64,000 nucleotides of DNA, from NCBI RefSeq assembly GCF_964656455.1, contig NC_135717.1:11189033-11253032 (forward strand), given 5' to 3'. Under the pieces are notes generated by a model. The model worked only from the letters and a program-made list of their open reading frames with translations. It was not told the origin of the DNA and made no database searches. This DNA is from Halichoerus grypus. Taxonomy: Eukaryota; Chordata; Mammalia; Carnivora; Phocidae. The translations under genes were made by a program, and so were the position numbers. This document shows, piece after piece, positions 31,434-41,154 of this stretch. Numbering within the stretch: the first letter of the stretch is position 1; the number at the start of each line of letters is the position of its first letter.

Positions 31434-31817
31434 CCCAGGGACAGAGGGAGAGGAAAAGAGAATCTTTTTATTTATTTTTTATTTTTATTTATTTTTTATT
31501 TATTTATTTGACAGAGAGAGACACAGCGAGAGAGGGAACACAAGCAGGGGGAGTGGGAGAGGGAGAAGCAGGCTTCCCGCGGAGCAGGGAGCCCGACGTG
31601 GGGCTCGATCCCAGGACCCTGGGATCATGACCTGAGCCGAAGGCAGACACTTAACGACTGAGCCACCCAGGCGCCCCCTGGAAAAAGAATCTTAAGCAGG
31701 CTCCACACCCAGCACAGAGCCCCCCCAACATGGAGCTCGATCTCATGACCCTGAGATAATGACCTGAGCCAAAATCAAGAGTCTAGTGCTTCACCAACTG
31801 AGCCACCCAGGTGCCCC
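31434..31817 (-). mobile_element. Older CAN-SINE split by a younger one (antisense)
   Basis: The left piece (31434-31465, GGGACAGAGGGAGAGG...AATCTT) and right piece (31694-31817, AAGCAGGCTCCACACCC...GAGCCACCCAGGTGCCCC) join into one SINE when the nested copy is removed. Its poly-T end appears lost. Confidence 0.85.
31466..31679 (-). mobile_element. Young CAN-SINE nested in a SINE (antisense)
   Basis: T-rich tail, ATTTATTTATTTGACAGAGAG, AGAAGCAGGCTTCCCGCGG, head ending TTAACGACTGAGCCACCCAGG. Target-site duplication ggaaaagagaatctt (from 31452) and ggaaaaagaatctt (31680-31693) lies within the older SINE. Confidence 0.94.
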
Positions 31818-31844
31818 TGATTATTTCTGATTTTTAAGCATTCC

Positions 31845-31935
31845 TGCAAGGTAATATAATTATGCCCATTTTTACAGATGAGGGAAATTAGGACACAGAA
31901 AAGAAAACTAGTGTGGCTAAGTGCTAACTCTTGGA
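31845..31935 (-). mobile_element. MIR SINE fragment (antisense)
   Basis: 'aattatgcccatttttacagatgagggaaattaggacacag' is the antisense MIR core end. Confidence 0.6.
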
Positions 31936-32032
31936 GGACGGTCACATGTGTAGGCAAGTGATTTTGACACAGCCTGAGACCTGTCACAGTAGAGGTCTGT
32001 GCAGTGGCTGTTCCCTGATTTGAGCTAACAGC

Positions 32033-32174
32033 AGAAGCACCTGGAGGGCTCATTCAACCACAGGATACTGGGCCCCACCCCAGGAGTTTCTGATTCAGTA
32101 GCCTAGGAATTTGCATTTCTAGCAAGTTCTCTGCTGTTGCAGGTGCTCTAGGGACCACACTTTGAGAACCACTG
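32033..32174 (-). mobile_element. MER5A hAT-Charlie element (antisense)
   Basis: 'gaagcacctggagggctcattcaaccacaggatactgggccccacccc', 'gagtttctgattcagtagcc', 'ggaatttgcatttctagcaagttc' and terminal 'accacactttgagaaccactg' are diagnostic. 5' terminus slightly trimmed. Confidence 0.92.
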
Positions 32175-32449
32175 CTGTGAGACATGATGTGAGCCCAGAG
32201 GAGAGAGAAGCTGCCACTGCTTTGGGGCAGTTCAGGGGAGGCCTCATAGGGAGCGTAGCACTTGGCTGGGCTGTGAAGGGCAGACCGGAGCCCTCCAACC
32301 CACCCACACATCACCAAGCCCTACGGATGCAAGGCAAGTGCAGGTGCACTGAGTAGCCCAGTGGGCATGCGTAAGTGGGGCGGCTTTCCAGAGCTTGCCA
32401 TGGCACAGGCCAGCTTGGGGCCAGACAGGGAGCCACGCTAAGTTTGGAC
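32175..32449. other. Unique sequence, no gene seen
   Basis: No repeat recognised. Several AGGCCTCATAGGG-like G/A-rich words could be an old L2 antisense end. Confidence 0.35.
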
Positions 32450-32640
32450 TTCCTCCTTTGGGTACCGGTTTTTAATCAGAAGAGTAATGCAATTCTCTTT
32501 GCCTAATTGTGTTCTAATTGTTCATTCATTAAAGATAAAAAGGCATTAATTACTAAGTGTGCCAAGTAATGCTGAGGGCATAAAAATCTCACAGTCTGTG
32601 AAAGTCATAACCACACGTGGTACCTTCCCGGCCCTTTGCA
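32450..32640. other. Candidate conserved non-coding element (TAAT-rich)
   Basis: About 150 bp packed with homeodomain-core words: TTTAATCAG, AGTAATGCAATT, CCTAATTGTG (about 32502), TCTAATTG (32513-32520), CATTAATTAC (32544-32553). No repeat, no open frame. Resembles a developmental enhancer core; untested. Confidence 0.42.
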
Positions 32641-32795
32641 ACAGCGAGGCACGCGGGATCTCGCATGCACGATCTCACTTCCAACCAACAGTTCTTGCAA
32701 CGGACGCTGCTGCTATCCCATTTTAGAGATGGGGAGATCGAGGTTGACCGAGGCAGAGGCACACTTCTTGAAGGTAGCTGAGTAGGGATGTAGGT
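32641..32795 (-). mobile_element. MIR SINE (antisense)
   Basis: 'gatctcacttccaaccaacagttcttgc', 'tatcccattttagagatggggagatcgaggttgaccgaggc' and 'agtagggatgtagg' are collinear with antisense MIR. Confidence 0.65.
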
Positions 32796-33229
32796 TTAAG
32801 TTTAGAGGATCGTTTTTGCCGTTCCAAACCCAGTTTTCCGTATGGCATCCTTGAGTCCAAGGACTGTATCTCTATATTCCCTTTCACCCCCCAAAAACTT
32901 GTTGCATCTGATCTGGAGCTGCCCCCGCAACACTCAGGGAAAAGTAGCTCGAGTTGGCTGGGCAATTCCTCCCCCCGCCACCCCCCGCGGGTGCCCTGAC
33001 CTCCTCACACAAAGGCACGAGGCAAGCAGGAGATGCAGATTGTTATCGGGAGGATCTGTGGTCTTCAGAGTGCGGGAATGTCATCCCGAAGGGACGGGCA
33101 GGATCTATCACTGTCAAACCCGAAGGCCTTTTTTTATTCTTGCAAACTCAGGGCTTTTCAGATCTCTGAGGCTGATCAGAGATAGAGCACTACAATAGCG
33201 GACTTAAATCTCAGCAAGCGGGGAGGCGA
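32796..33229. other. Unique sequence with CpG-containing patches
   Basis: No exon confirmed. A 118-codon plus frame (32842-33198) has no recognised domain. Confidence 0.35.
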
Positions 33230-33655
33230 GGCAAAGAGAGGTACCACGCTTAAAATAAAGTACGCGGACTCTTTTTGGGAAGATAAAACATAACTCTTGG
33301 TGCACGCCGCACAATAAAAGCCCTTGGAGAACAGAGAAGATCTTTGTCAGGGATTGTATCTCATTTAGCACCATTGTTTCACTGTGTTACTTTCAGAGTG
33401 GAAGTGATTCATCTTGCTTTTGTTTCACGCTGCCTTTTATTTTTGCCTTTCACAGAAATTTCTCTTCCATTAGCCGGCGAGCACTTTCCCCGGCTCTCCA
33501 CAAACAGGACTTTCATCCTCACCGTGTTTATGCTCTGCTCTCGCAGGCCGATGCAATGATTTTCCTCCCCCATTTTGTCAAGGAAAGACTCAGACAATAC
33601 GGACAATTCCCGCTGTGAAGTGGGTTTGCAAAAATATTGCAATAATCCCGTTCTT
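33230..33655. other. Candidate conserved non-coding element
   Basis: Repeat-free for over 400 bp with a SOX-like word CCATTGTTT at 33371-33379, GCACAATAAAAG near 33309, a GCAAAAATATTGCAATAA pseudo-palindrome near 33628, and CpG words retained in AT-rich context. Function is inference. Confidence 0.38.
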
Positions 33656-33659
33656 TGGG

Positions 33660-33682
33660 GGTGTGTGTGCGTGTGCGTGTGC

Positions 33683-33715
<33 letters not shown>
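33660..33715. repeat. (GT/GC)n-(GA)n compound microsatellite
   Basis: GTGTGCGTGTGCG alternation followed directly by (GA)n. The GT/GC part favours Z-DNA and the GA part favours triplex structure. Confidence 0.95.
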
Positions 33716-33719
33716 GCTA

Positions 33720-34085
33720 TGGATGCCACCATCATTTACTTGCTCAGGAAACATTTGTAAGCATCCGCTTTGCATGCACGAGGACATCAAGTAGCTGCTA
33801 CACAACACAGCGACCTCAGCAGGTATGCTGCAAGAGAAGAGGCAGTTAATTGGGGTGCAGGAGTTGAGGAGCAAAACAGCCAGATGAGAGGTGTCTCAGG
33901 GGCAAATGTCGATGCTCTGTTCTCTGCATGTGGAGACGGAAGGATAAAATTTGTAACAAACATTTATACTTCATTGTGCATTTTAGCAGAGGGCTTTGGG
34001 ATACAAACAGACGGAAGTAACACGCACCTTGTCCCATTATCTCCCTTGTCTTCAAGTAGACTTTAGTCGGGTATGAGGCACCAAG
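33720..34085. other. Unique sequence, no gene seen
   Basis: Open frames up to 98 codons (33770-34066) show no known domain; the long frames on both strands run through the microsatellite. Confidence 0.35.
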
Positions 34086-34089
34086 GTTC

Positions 34090-34190
34090 ACGGCCATTGA
34101 GGGATTTTCAAAAAGATGGACAGCTCAGAAGTGCCAGAGCTTGGTTTCAATCTCGGATCTCTTGACAACAAAGGAGAAGAGCTGGGATGT
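34090..34190 (-). mobile_element. Possible MIR fragment (antisense)
   Basis: 'gacagctcagaagtgccagagcttggtttcaatctcggatctc' resembles antisense MIR 'ACAGCTAGTAAGTGGCAGAGCC'. Confidence 0.4.
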
Positions 34191-34349
34191 GGACCTAGGT
34201 TGGCAGGTCAGTCCCAGAGTATTTCAGCAATAAGTAACCGATGTTTCCCGTATTTGAACTCTTCTAGAAGTTTCTTCCTGGTCCTTGAACCCTTCCCAGC
34301 CAACTGCAGGGAATGCCTGGGCATCTGAGGGCTACCTGGCCCAGACACT

Positions 34350-34612
34350 GTGTTAACATAATATAATATACATATATATTATATGTATATATACTATATA
34401 TATTATATGTATATTACAATGTTATATACACACATTAGATACACACATAAAATTATATTATACACACACATACACACATATACTATTCAAAGCCATGCAT
34501 GTATATAGAAATATACATACATTATTTAAATCCATGCTTGACTACATACACATATATATATAGAGAGAAAGAAGCATATATTATTCAAAGTCATGTAAGT
34601 ATAAATGTATAC
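34350..34612. repeat. TA/CA low-complexity with three imperfect units
   Basis: TATATATTATATG-type sequence and (ACAC)n, within which a unit like tactattcaaagccatgc occurs at about 34481, 34520 and 34580 with decay. Confidence 0.85.
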
Positions 34613-34874
34613 TCAGCCCCACCCCACACACATCTTGCATTTTTTATTTGTACTCTGGACCTCTTCCTTGGATTCTTGGCTCATAAATCCAACTGCCTTC
34701 TCAAATTCTCCATAAAGAGATTTAATAAAGATCTCAATCTTAACTTGGCCCAAGGAGAACTGTTGCCTGTCCCCTCAAAAATACCAGTCCCCACCCCAAA
34801 CTTTTTATTCCCCTACATGGCACCACCATCATCTACCTTGTTGCTCAGGCTACAGATCTTGGGATTCAATTTTT

Positions 34875-35076
34875 TTTTTTTTTTGAGAGAGAGAATACCT
34901 GTGAGCAGGGGCGAGGGGAGGAGGGGCAGAGGGAGAGGGAGAGCGAGAACCCTAAGCAGGCTCCACAACCAGCGCGGAGTCCAACGCGGGGCTTAAACTC
35001 ACAACCCTGAGATCATGACCTGAGCTGAAATCAAGAGTCGGACAATTAACCAACTGAGCCACCCAGGCCACCCCTA
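34875..35076 (-). mobile_element. CAN-SINE (antisense)
   Basis: T run, TTGAGAGAGAG, body ACCCTAAGCAGGCTCCACAACC, antisense head ending CTGAGCCACCCAGGCCACCCC. Perfect duplication gggattcaattttt at 34861-34874 and 35077-35090. Confidence 0.96.
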
Positions 35077-35739
35077 GGGATTCAATTTTTATTTCTTCCT
35101 TTCCCCCACACCATCTATCCAGCCCACGAGGCAGCCCCCAAACATACCCGGGATGCAGCCATGCTCACTGTCCAGGCAGACTGCTGGCTGGGCTCCCAGC
35201 TGCCATCCTCCTCCTGTGCACGCTACACACAGCAGGGTAAAAAGCTTTCTAGCGTCATGAGTGACATCACAGCCTTCATTCCCCTGGTTAAGCCCTCCAC
35301 TGGTTTCCCATGTTTGACAGTGAAATGCAGACTCCTCCCCATGGCCCCTAAGACCCCCATCATCCGGTCCCCACTTTTGTCTCTAGCTTATTTCCCTCTT
35401 TCCCTATGTCCAGGTGCACTGACCATCTTTCCATTTCTCTAAATGTCAAGCCCCATTCTTTCTTAGAGCCTCCATGGCTTCTCTCTCTCCTGCCTAGAGC
35501 ACCTGTCCCGATCGAGGTGGGCCTGGCTCATTTTGACCTTTCCCAGCGCACCTCTGTCATCCCCTGTCATCCCCCCAGCTCTGTCGCCCGAGGCAGCTTG
35601 CTGGCCCCAGCGCCGACCAGCCCGTCCAGCTCTGTCACGCGTCTCTATCCAATCTTCTCTGCCGCACCAGTGTGTACCCAATGCGCTCTCTCACTTCTGT
35701 ACCTGGAAGATCTCATTCCCCTGTGTTTTTGTCTAAGAG

Positions 35740-35995
35740 CTTTATAGCTTTAGCTCTTACATTTAAGCCTTCGATCCAGGTGAATGAAATTTTATATATG
35801 ATGCTAGGCAAGAGTTCAACATCCTTCTTTGGCTTGTGGACATTCAGTTTTCCCAGCACCATGAGTTACACACACGTTGTTTCCCCGTTGAATAGTCTTG
35901 GCACCCGTGTTGAAAACCATTTGACCACCATGAGGGTTGATTTCTGGGCTTTCTGTTCTTTTCCATTGGTCTGTATGTCTGTCTTTATCACCCTT
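35740..35995 (-). mobile_element. L1 ORF2-region fragment inside L2 (antisense)
   Basis: 'agctttatagctttagctcttacatttaagccttcgatcc', 'cagttttcccagcacca', 'ccccgttgaatagtcttggcaccc' and 'tccattggtctgtatgtctgtctttat' are antisense L1 ORF2. The L2 3' end resumes right after it. Confidence 0.85.
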
Positions 35996-36039
35996 AGGTG
36001 TGTTTCACCACTAGAAGGCAAATCCCTTGAGGGCAGGTG

Positions 36040-36640
36040 TTGGGCCAGGCTCCCTGCAGCCCAGCCCCTGGCTCGGCGGCGCTCAGCGATTTTCCGATGA
36101 TTGGCTGGCTGGGTCTGTGCTCCTTCTCCCACAGCCCACGTGCATTTCCTGCGTGGTTCCTACTCGGCCTGTACCAAGTCCGCCACCCTCCCGGGGCAGC
36201 CTCCTCTTCCTTCAACTTTGGGGTCGAGGGGCTCCCTCTTTCTGGTCTCTTCCAAAGCGACTCCCACATCTGCTGGGTTAATTTGACCTTGTCTTGTCCC
36301 ATTCTGATTCTACTTATAATTGGTGGTTGTGCCTCCAGCATTTTCTTGGTCTGCTGCTTTCTTCCTCCGGGTGTCATCCCCAGCCAATGTCCGTGGTGAT
36401 CGACATACCACTGCGTGTGTGTTCCTGTCCTCCACAGAGCCACGTGCAGCAGACCCTCCTGGACCCTCATGGGGGCGGGGGGCACACTCACCTGCCTCCC
36501 GGGGCCGCCCTTCTTGACGTGAACCCCTGCATCTCGGATGCACGTGAAGACAAAGGACAGCTCAGCCGGGCTCCGCCCCGGCCTTGTCCTGTTTTCTGTT
36601 TTTGTTTTTGTTTCCAGTCTCATAAATAAGGCCTCGGTAA
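36040..36640 (-). other. GC-rich stretch with 227-codon open frame
   Basis: The minus frame 36677-35994 is the longest in the window, but its C-terminal part reads into L2 sequence and no protein family is recognised. On the minus strand CAG|GTGAGTG (36494-36485) is a strong donor-like site; on the plus strand a pyrimidine-rich acceptor-like CCTCCACAG ends at 36437. CpG words are frequent. It could be an exon of a lncRNA or an unknown gene, or chance. Confidence 0.3.
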
Positions 36641-36920
36641 TGGCAGGAAGGGAATCCAGAGGACAGGAACACAGCATTACATCATCACATTACCTCCACT
36701 GATGCATTTTCAAGGCCAACAAACTCAATTAGCTCGTCGGGACTCCCGCAGCAGTTTCTTGGGTTCTGAGGAAGGGCATGGAACACAAATGGCAGTGCAG
36801 CTCACCCTTCAGAGCCCCCAGCATGCTGACCCAAAGCTCCGCCTCAATACCCAGTGCAGTTCGCTTTCAATCATTCCTCACCGCTACCTGCAGCTCAGTC
36901 TTCGGATACACTTATATCTC
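36641..36920. other. Unique sequence
   Basis: Nothing recognised; ends at a SINE target site. Confidence 0.35.
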
Positions 36921-36936
36921 AAGAAATAGAAGGCAG

Positions 36937-37131
36937 GGTGCCTGGGTGGCTCAGTCAGTTGAGCGTCTGCCTTCGGCTCGGGTTGTGATCCCGGGGTCCT
37001 GGGATCGAGTCCCGCATCGGGCTCCTTGCTCAGCGGGGAGCCTGCTTCTCCCCTGCCTGCCGTTCCCCCCCCACTTGTGTTCTCTCTCTCTCTGTGTCAA
37101 ATAAATAAAAAAATCTTTAAAAAAAAAAAGA
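36937..37131 (+). mobile_element. CAN-SINE
   Basis: Head GGTGCCTGGGTGGCTCAG, GAGCGTCTGCCTTCGGCTCG, tail CAAATAAATAAAAAAATC. Duplication aagaaatagaaggcag / aagaaatagaaggcgg at 36921-36936 and 37132-37147. Confidence 0.96.
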
Positions 37132-37147
37132 AAGAAATAGAAGGCGG

Positions 37148-38740
37148 TTTGGTAACTGTGTCCTAATGATCTGTTACGGCCCCTATTCTTGTGCAGCTTT
37201 GCTTTTTTCCCGTAAATGACCAGCCCCGAGACCTGGAGAGATCCTGCAAGTCACTGTGGAAATTGATCAAGTGGCCTTACATGGATTCATCATCCTCGGA
37301 CACATCGAAAACTCGGCCAAGCTAACGTCTTGGGCAAGTTAGAGAAGGCGGAGGCTTCTCGCTCAGGGTGAACAGGCAGGAGGGGCAGTCGGGATTACTG
37401 AGAAGTCAAAATAATGTACTATTTCCACCACAGCGTCCTGAGGATGAGAATGTTTCAGTGGAACAGTCCTGAGGACGTAACGTGTCCGGCACTGTAAATT
37501 TACAGACGGGAAACCCAGGAGAAGAGGCTAAGGGACATCCCTTTGGCCACGTGGCTGGTTAGCAGCCACACAGAATTACTATAAAAAAAGCCACCAGCCA
37601 TGTACTCCCAGAAGGGACCATCTTGCAGCTCTGTCGCCCCCAGATGAGCTGGATTTCAAAGCAGCACACAGTGGGTCTGCAGGAGCTCTCGACATAATGC
37701 TCATAGGGTGTTGGCTTTGGTCCACAAACTCAAAAAGCCCTTCAGCTGGTGAACCTTACACTTTTAACACTGAGCCTCTATGCAGGCTGCTAAGTTTCAG
37801 CGTGGCCGTCCCACACCAAACTGGAGGCGTCAAACTCTGCTACCGGAAGGTGAAACCATACTTCTCTCAAAGCAGTCTGTATTCTCCAGGCCATCTTTTG
37901 TCCTAAGATTGGTTTTCCATCCCTCTTTTAGAAACAAGAAGAGCTGACTCGAGGCCCCACGTCTCGGCTTCCGACCACAGCCACTTTCGTGGAGAACTCA
38001 TTTAGAACACACGGGGCTCAGCGCTGTGTTCTAAATGCCTCATAAATCATGCATTTCCTTAAGAAGGATTTTAAAGGGGGGCGATCTGCTGGGTAGAGCT
38101 TTCTCCTTCTCCCCTCGGGCGGACTAGCAATTGCCGTGTGTCTTGCACATCTTTTATCTATTTACGGCTCCAAGAAGCCACCAGAATGGGGATGCTGATG
38201 ACGTGTTGACTCCCAGGGAGAAATCAATCCAATCCATGAAGATTCCCCTCCTGCCCCCACGATGTAGGCGCATTGTAGGATGCACTTTGTAGGAGCTGTA
38301 CAAAGATGTCGGTCAAGTCAGTGGACAAACAGAACAACAAAGGCAGTCACAATGTTTGTGTAGCCCCAGAACCCAGAATATTCCACTTGGATAGAGCAGA
38401 GTTCACGTGTGCATTGTCATGTCCTCCCTCTGGCCTCCCTCCCTTCTTCCCTCTCTCTTCAACTTCATAACAAGGCCCACGTGGTCCCCAGGGATACAGT
38501 AAATCAGGAGGCAGGTATGGGATGTCCACTTCTCTCTGGGATGTCCATCACTCACAAGTTGAGTGACCTCACATACATTAGAGGACTACTCCGCCTCTCT
38601 CAAGTGAAGGCTAACAATGGGGTGGAGAAAAAAATGGCATCAAATAATAGAGACAGAGTTCCCGGGGCAGTGCATAACAGACTGTAGATTTTCTTTCAGG
38701 CTTTACTCAGTAACAGTCCTCTGGGCACCTCCTTGGACAG
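37148..38740. other. Unique sequence with retained CpGs
   Basis: About 1.6 kb with no recognised repeat. Parts such as 37180-37560 and 37980-38160 (CATAAATCATGCATTTCC and CTTTTATCTATTTACGG) look like conserved non-coding DNA. Open frames (69-92 codons) lack motifs. Confidence 0.4.
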
Positions 38741-38744
38741 CCCC

Positions 38745-39015
38745 ACTTCTAGATGGCGGGGACACAGTGCCAAATAAAACAGACATAACCCTGCTATCAT
38801 AGGACTTATGTTCTAGCAGAACAACTAGTTGGTATGATGTGTAGAATATGCCACAGTGACAGTTGCCATGGAGAGCGGTACAGTGGGGAACGGGTCAGGG
38901 CGCGGGGTGGGGGTGGGGGGGAGAGGTGTTTGACATTTGAAATGTGCCATCAGGGAAGGCCTCACGGAGAGGATGGTGTGGCAGATACTGGGGAAAGAGT
39001 GTCCCCAGCAGGGCG
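38745..39015 (-). mobile_element. L2 LINE fragment (antisense)
   Basis: 'ggggacacagtgccaaataaaacagacataaccctgctatcataggacttatgttctagc', 'catttgaaatgtgccatcagggaaggcctcacggagagg' follow the antisense L2 3' region. Contains a G-rich patch at 38900-38925. Confidence 0.72.
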
Positions 39016-39214
39016 TGTGGTGCAATAGACGGTGATAATTTGTGCACAAAGAAAGAAGAGCTGTGCCCACCTCAGTGTCACACTCGGAATCACAAGGAAC
39101 CCGAAACCACACAGATGCAGGTCGGGAGAACACGTAGGCGGGATGGATTTTGCCAGTTGGCAAGAAAGGACTAGGAAGGCGGGCTGATAAGTCTCCGTCG
39201 ATGAGTATATGGTA

Positions 39215-39292
39215 CTAGGAGGTCGTACCTGTGTTCCTAGTACTGGGCACATTGTAAGTGCTCATTAAATGCCTCCATGGATGGATGGGGGG
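39215..39292 (+). mobile_element. L2 LINE 3' terminus
   Basis: 'cctagtactgggcacattgtaagtgctcattaaatgcc' is the L2 3' end, followed by a short ATGG patch. Confidence 0.6.
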
Positions 39293-39299
39293 TTGGACA

Positions 39300-41150
39300 C
39301 AGCTTCTAAGACAGCCGCGATCAGCAAAGTCGAGGCAGGAAACTGAGTATCAATCTCAAAACCCTTCTGTGTAGGATTCGGGCAGGGAGACAGAATCTAG
39401 CAGAGTTGGGGGTCAGGCAAGGCCTGATTTGGGACTTCTGGGGAAATGGATAAGGGAGCAAGAAGCAACGTCAGGTACAGGGAAAGACCTGCTATTGGAG
39501 CTGAGGTTCAAAGACAATCTGATACCAGTAGAAGGTGGATCGGATGCTTCATAGGAAATGCATCGAGCAGTCCTTCCCAGAGGAAGCCCTGTCCCCCAGG
39601 CTTTGAAGTGGACATCTGTCATTGTCTCAATCATATGGGAAGACTCTGTAAACTGAGCATCAACCACCTCATGCGGTACTCAGGCCTGATGCCCTCCTGT
39701 GTAGAAATTCTGGAACTTCTAACTCCAGTGAGACATGAGCTCTGTGCCTCCACGAGTTCTTCTCTTTCTCCAGCCAAGGAAGGGCTTCTGTGCTAAGATT
39801 GTGGCTGCCCTCACGGGCTGGATGCCTTTGGCATGTTGCTTCACTGCTACTTCTTCTGTGAACCGACTCTCAGGCCAGCCACACTCTTCCGCTCTGAGCT
39901 TCCCAGATTAAGAGCAAGGAAAATGTAACCAGGAGAAATGTGATGGGACAATTAAGCAAAATGGGAGACAAGTTTGGAAGGACCTGGAGATTGCCTCGTT
40001 TCGCCCATACCTGACTGCAGGCAGGCCCTCAGGTCCTCCTGGCCATCTTGAGCCCACACAGAACTTGGTACCCATTGGTCCTGAGATGCATCCACGGCCA
40101 CTGATGCCAGGCCAATGTTCCATGACAAAGGAGACCAAGTTCCACCCAACTTCATCCCACCCCAGAGAGTCTCCCCAAGATGTGCACACAGGAGATACTG
40201 GGAATATTCTTCACAAGCCAAAGTATGGCTGAAGAAGGTTCTGGAAAGGAAACCAGTAAATGTCCAGATAGAGCAGTGGGCTGTAGAAGGAAAGACCAGC
40301 TAAATGGGGACTCTTCGGGGGAGAGAATAGACAACAGATGTAGATACGTTAAAAGGAACCAACTTCTCATGTGAGGATGGGATAAAAGATCTAGGGGTTT
40401 GTGTCATTTAGGTCAGCCCCTCTCTCCAGGATCCTGGAGAATGAAGAGGACAGATAAGCAGGTCTGGGTTGGAGATAAAGGAAATGAGGCATCGACGCTG
40501 CATGTCATGGCAGGAGATAGTCATGGATATCACCTTAGCAGGGGAAAGAAGAGGGAGAAGCGGGTTTCCACATGACTCTAGAGCAGGTGCCCCAGTCAGA
40601 GTACCCTTGTGGGAGGAGACCAAAGTGCTGGGGGAACCAAGGGCCTTTAGAGGCTGAGCCTCAGCTGAGCTCTGCAGAAGATAACCAGGAACTGGTGGCT
40701 CATCACAGACTCTTGATGGAGGGGAGGGCAGAAGCTTCTGGCTTATTCTTGTCCTTGTTGTTGAGACCCAGTGGACATATACTCTATCTCTTAAGGAGGA
40801 CTTTGGGCCCATTGAAGCAGTGGTCTTGCTTCGCTTATAAGTCCAAGGTTTTCCCAGAGGAGATGGTCCTGCCTTGGTCCCCAAAGCTGAGGCATTGCCA
40901 CTTCTGGAATCTACTGGCTGTAGCCAGAACTACCTAATGCTGATTGTCTGCCTTCTTGGACATCTTTCTGCATACTGCCTGCCCCTGGGGGGCCCATCAC
41001 TCCACCTGCCTCTAGGTAACATTGTCTTCTCAGAGACCCCGAGGAAAGGGAAGGATCCTGCTCTGCCAATTACCACCAGTCAGATACAATTTCACTGGAG
41101 TGATTGCTTGGTAGGCAAGTTCAATGTAGACTCCAAGGTGTCACACTGGA
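39300..41150. other. Unique sequence, no gene seen
   Basis: About 1.85 kb with no repeat identified. Frames of 116 (plus, 39446-39796), 121 (plus, 40572-40937) and 158 codons (minus, 40408-40884) have no recognised domain. Plus and minus frames overlap, which argues for chance. Confidence 0.4.
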
Positions 41151-41154
41151 ATCA

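Larger units (their letters stand above)
34640..36065 (+). mobile_element. L2 LINE 3' half, split twice
   Basis: Landmarks in order: 'ttctcaaattctccataaagag', 'caaggagaactgttgcctg', 'cttgttgctcaggctacagatcttgggattc', 'gccctccactggtttcccatg', 'agacccccatcatccggtcccc', 'actagaaggcaaatcccttgagggcagg'. Interrupted by a SINE and an antisense L1. Frames here (93-142 codons) are decayed. Confidence 0.68.

Noticed and set aside
34350..34612. Spaced repeats considered as a CRISPR-like array
   Set aside because: Units are imperfect, spacing is irregular and the genome is mammalian.
40408..40884. 158-codon minus-strand frame
   Set aside because: Overlapped by plus-strand frames of similar length, no domain and no splice or promoter context; chance is the simpler explanation.
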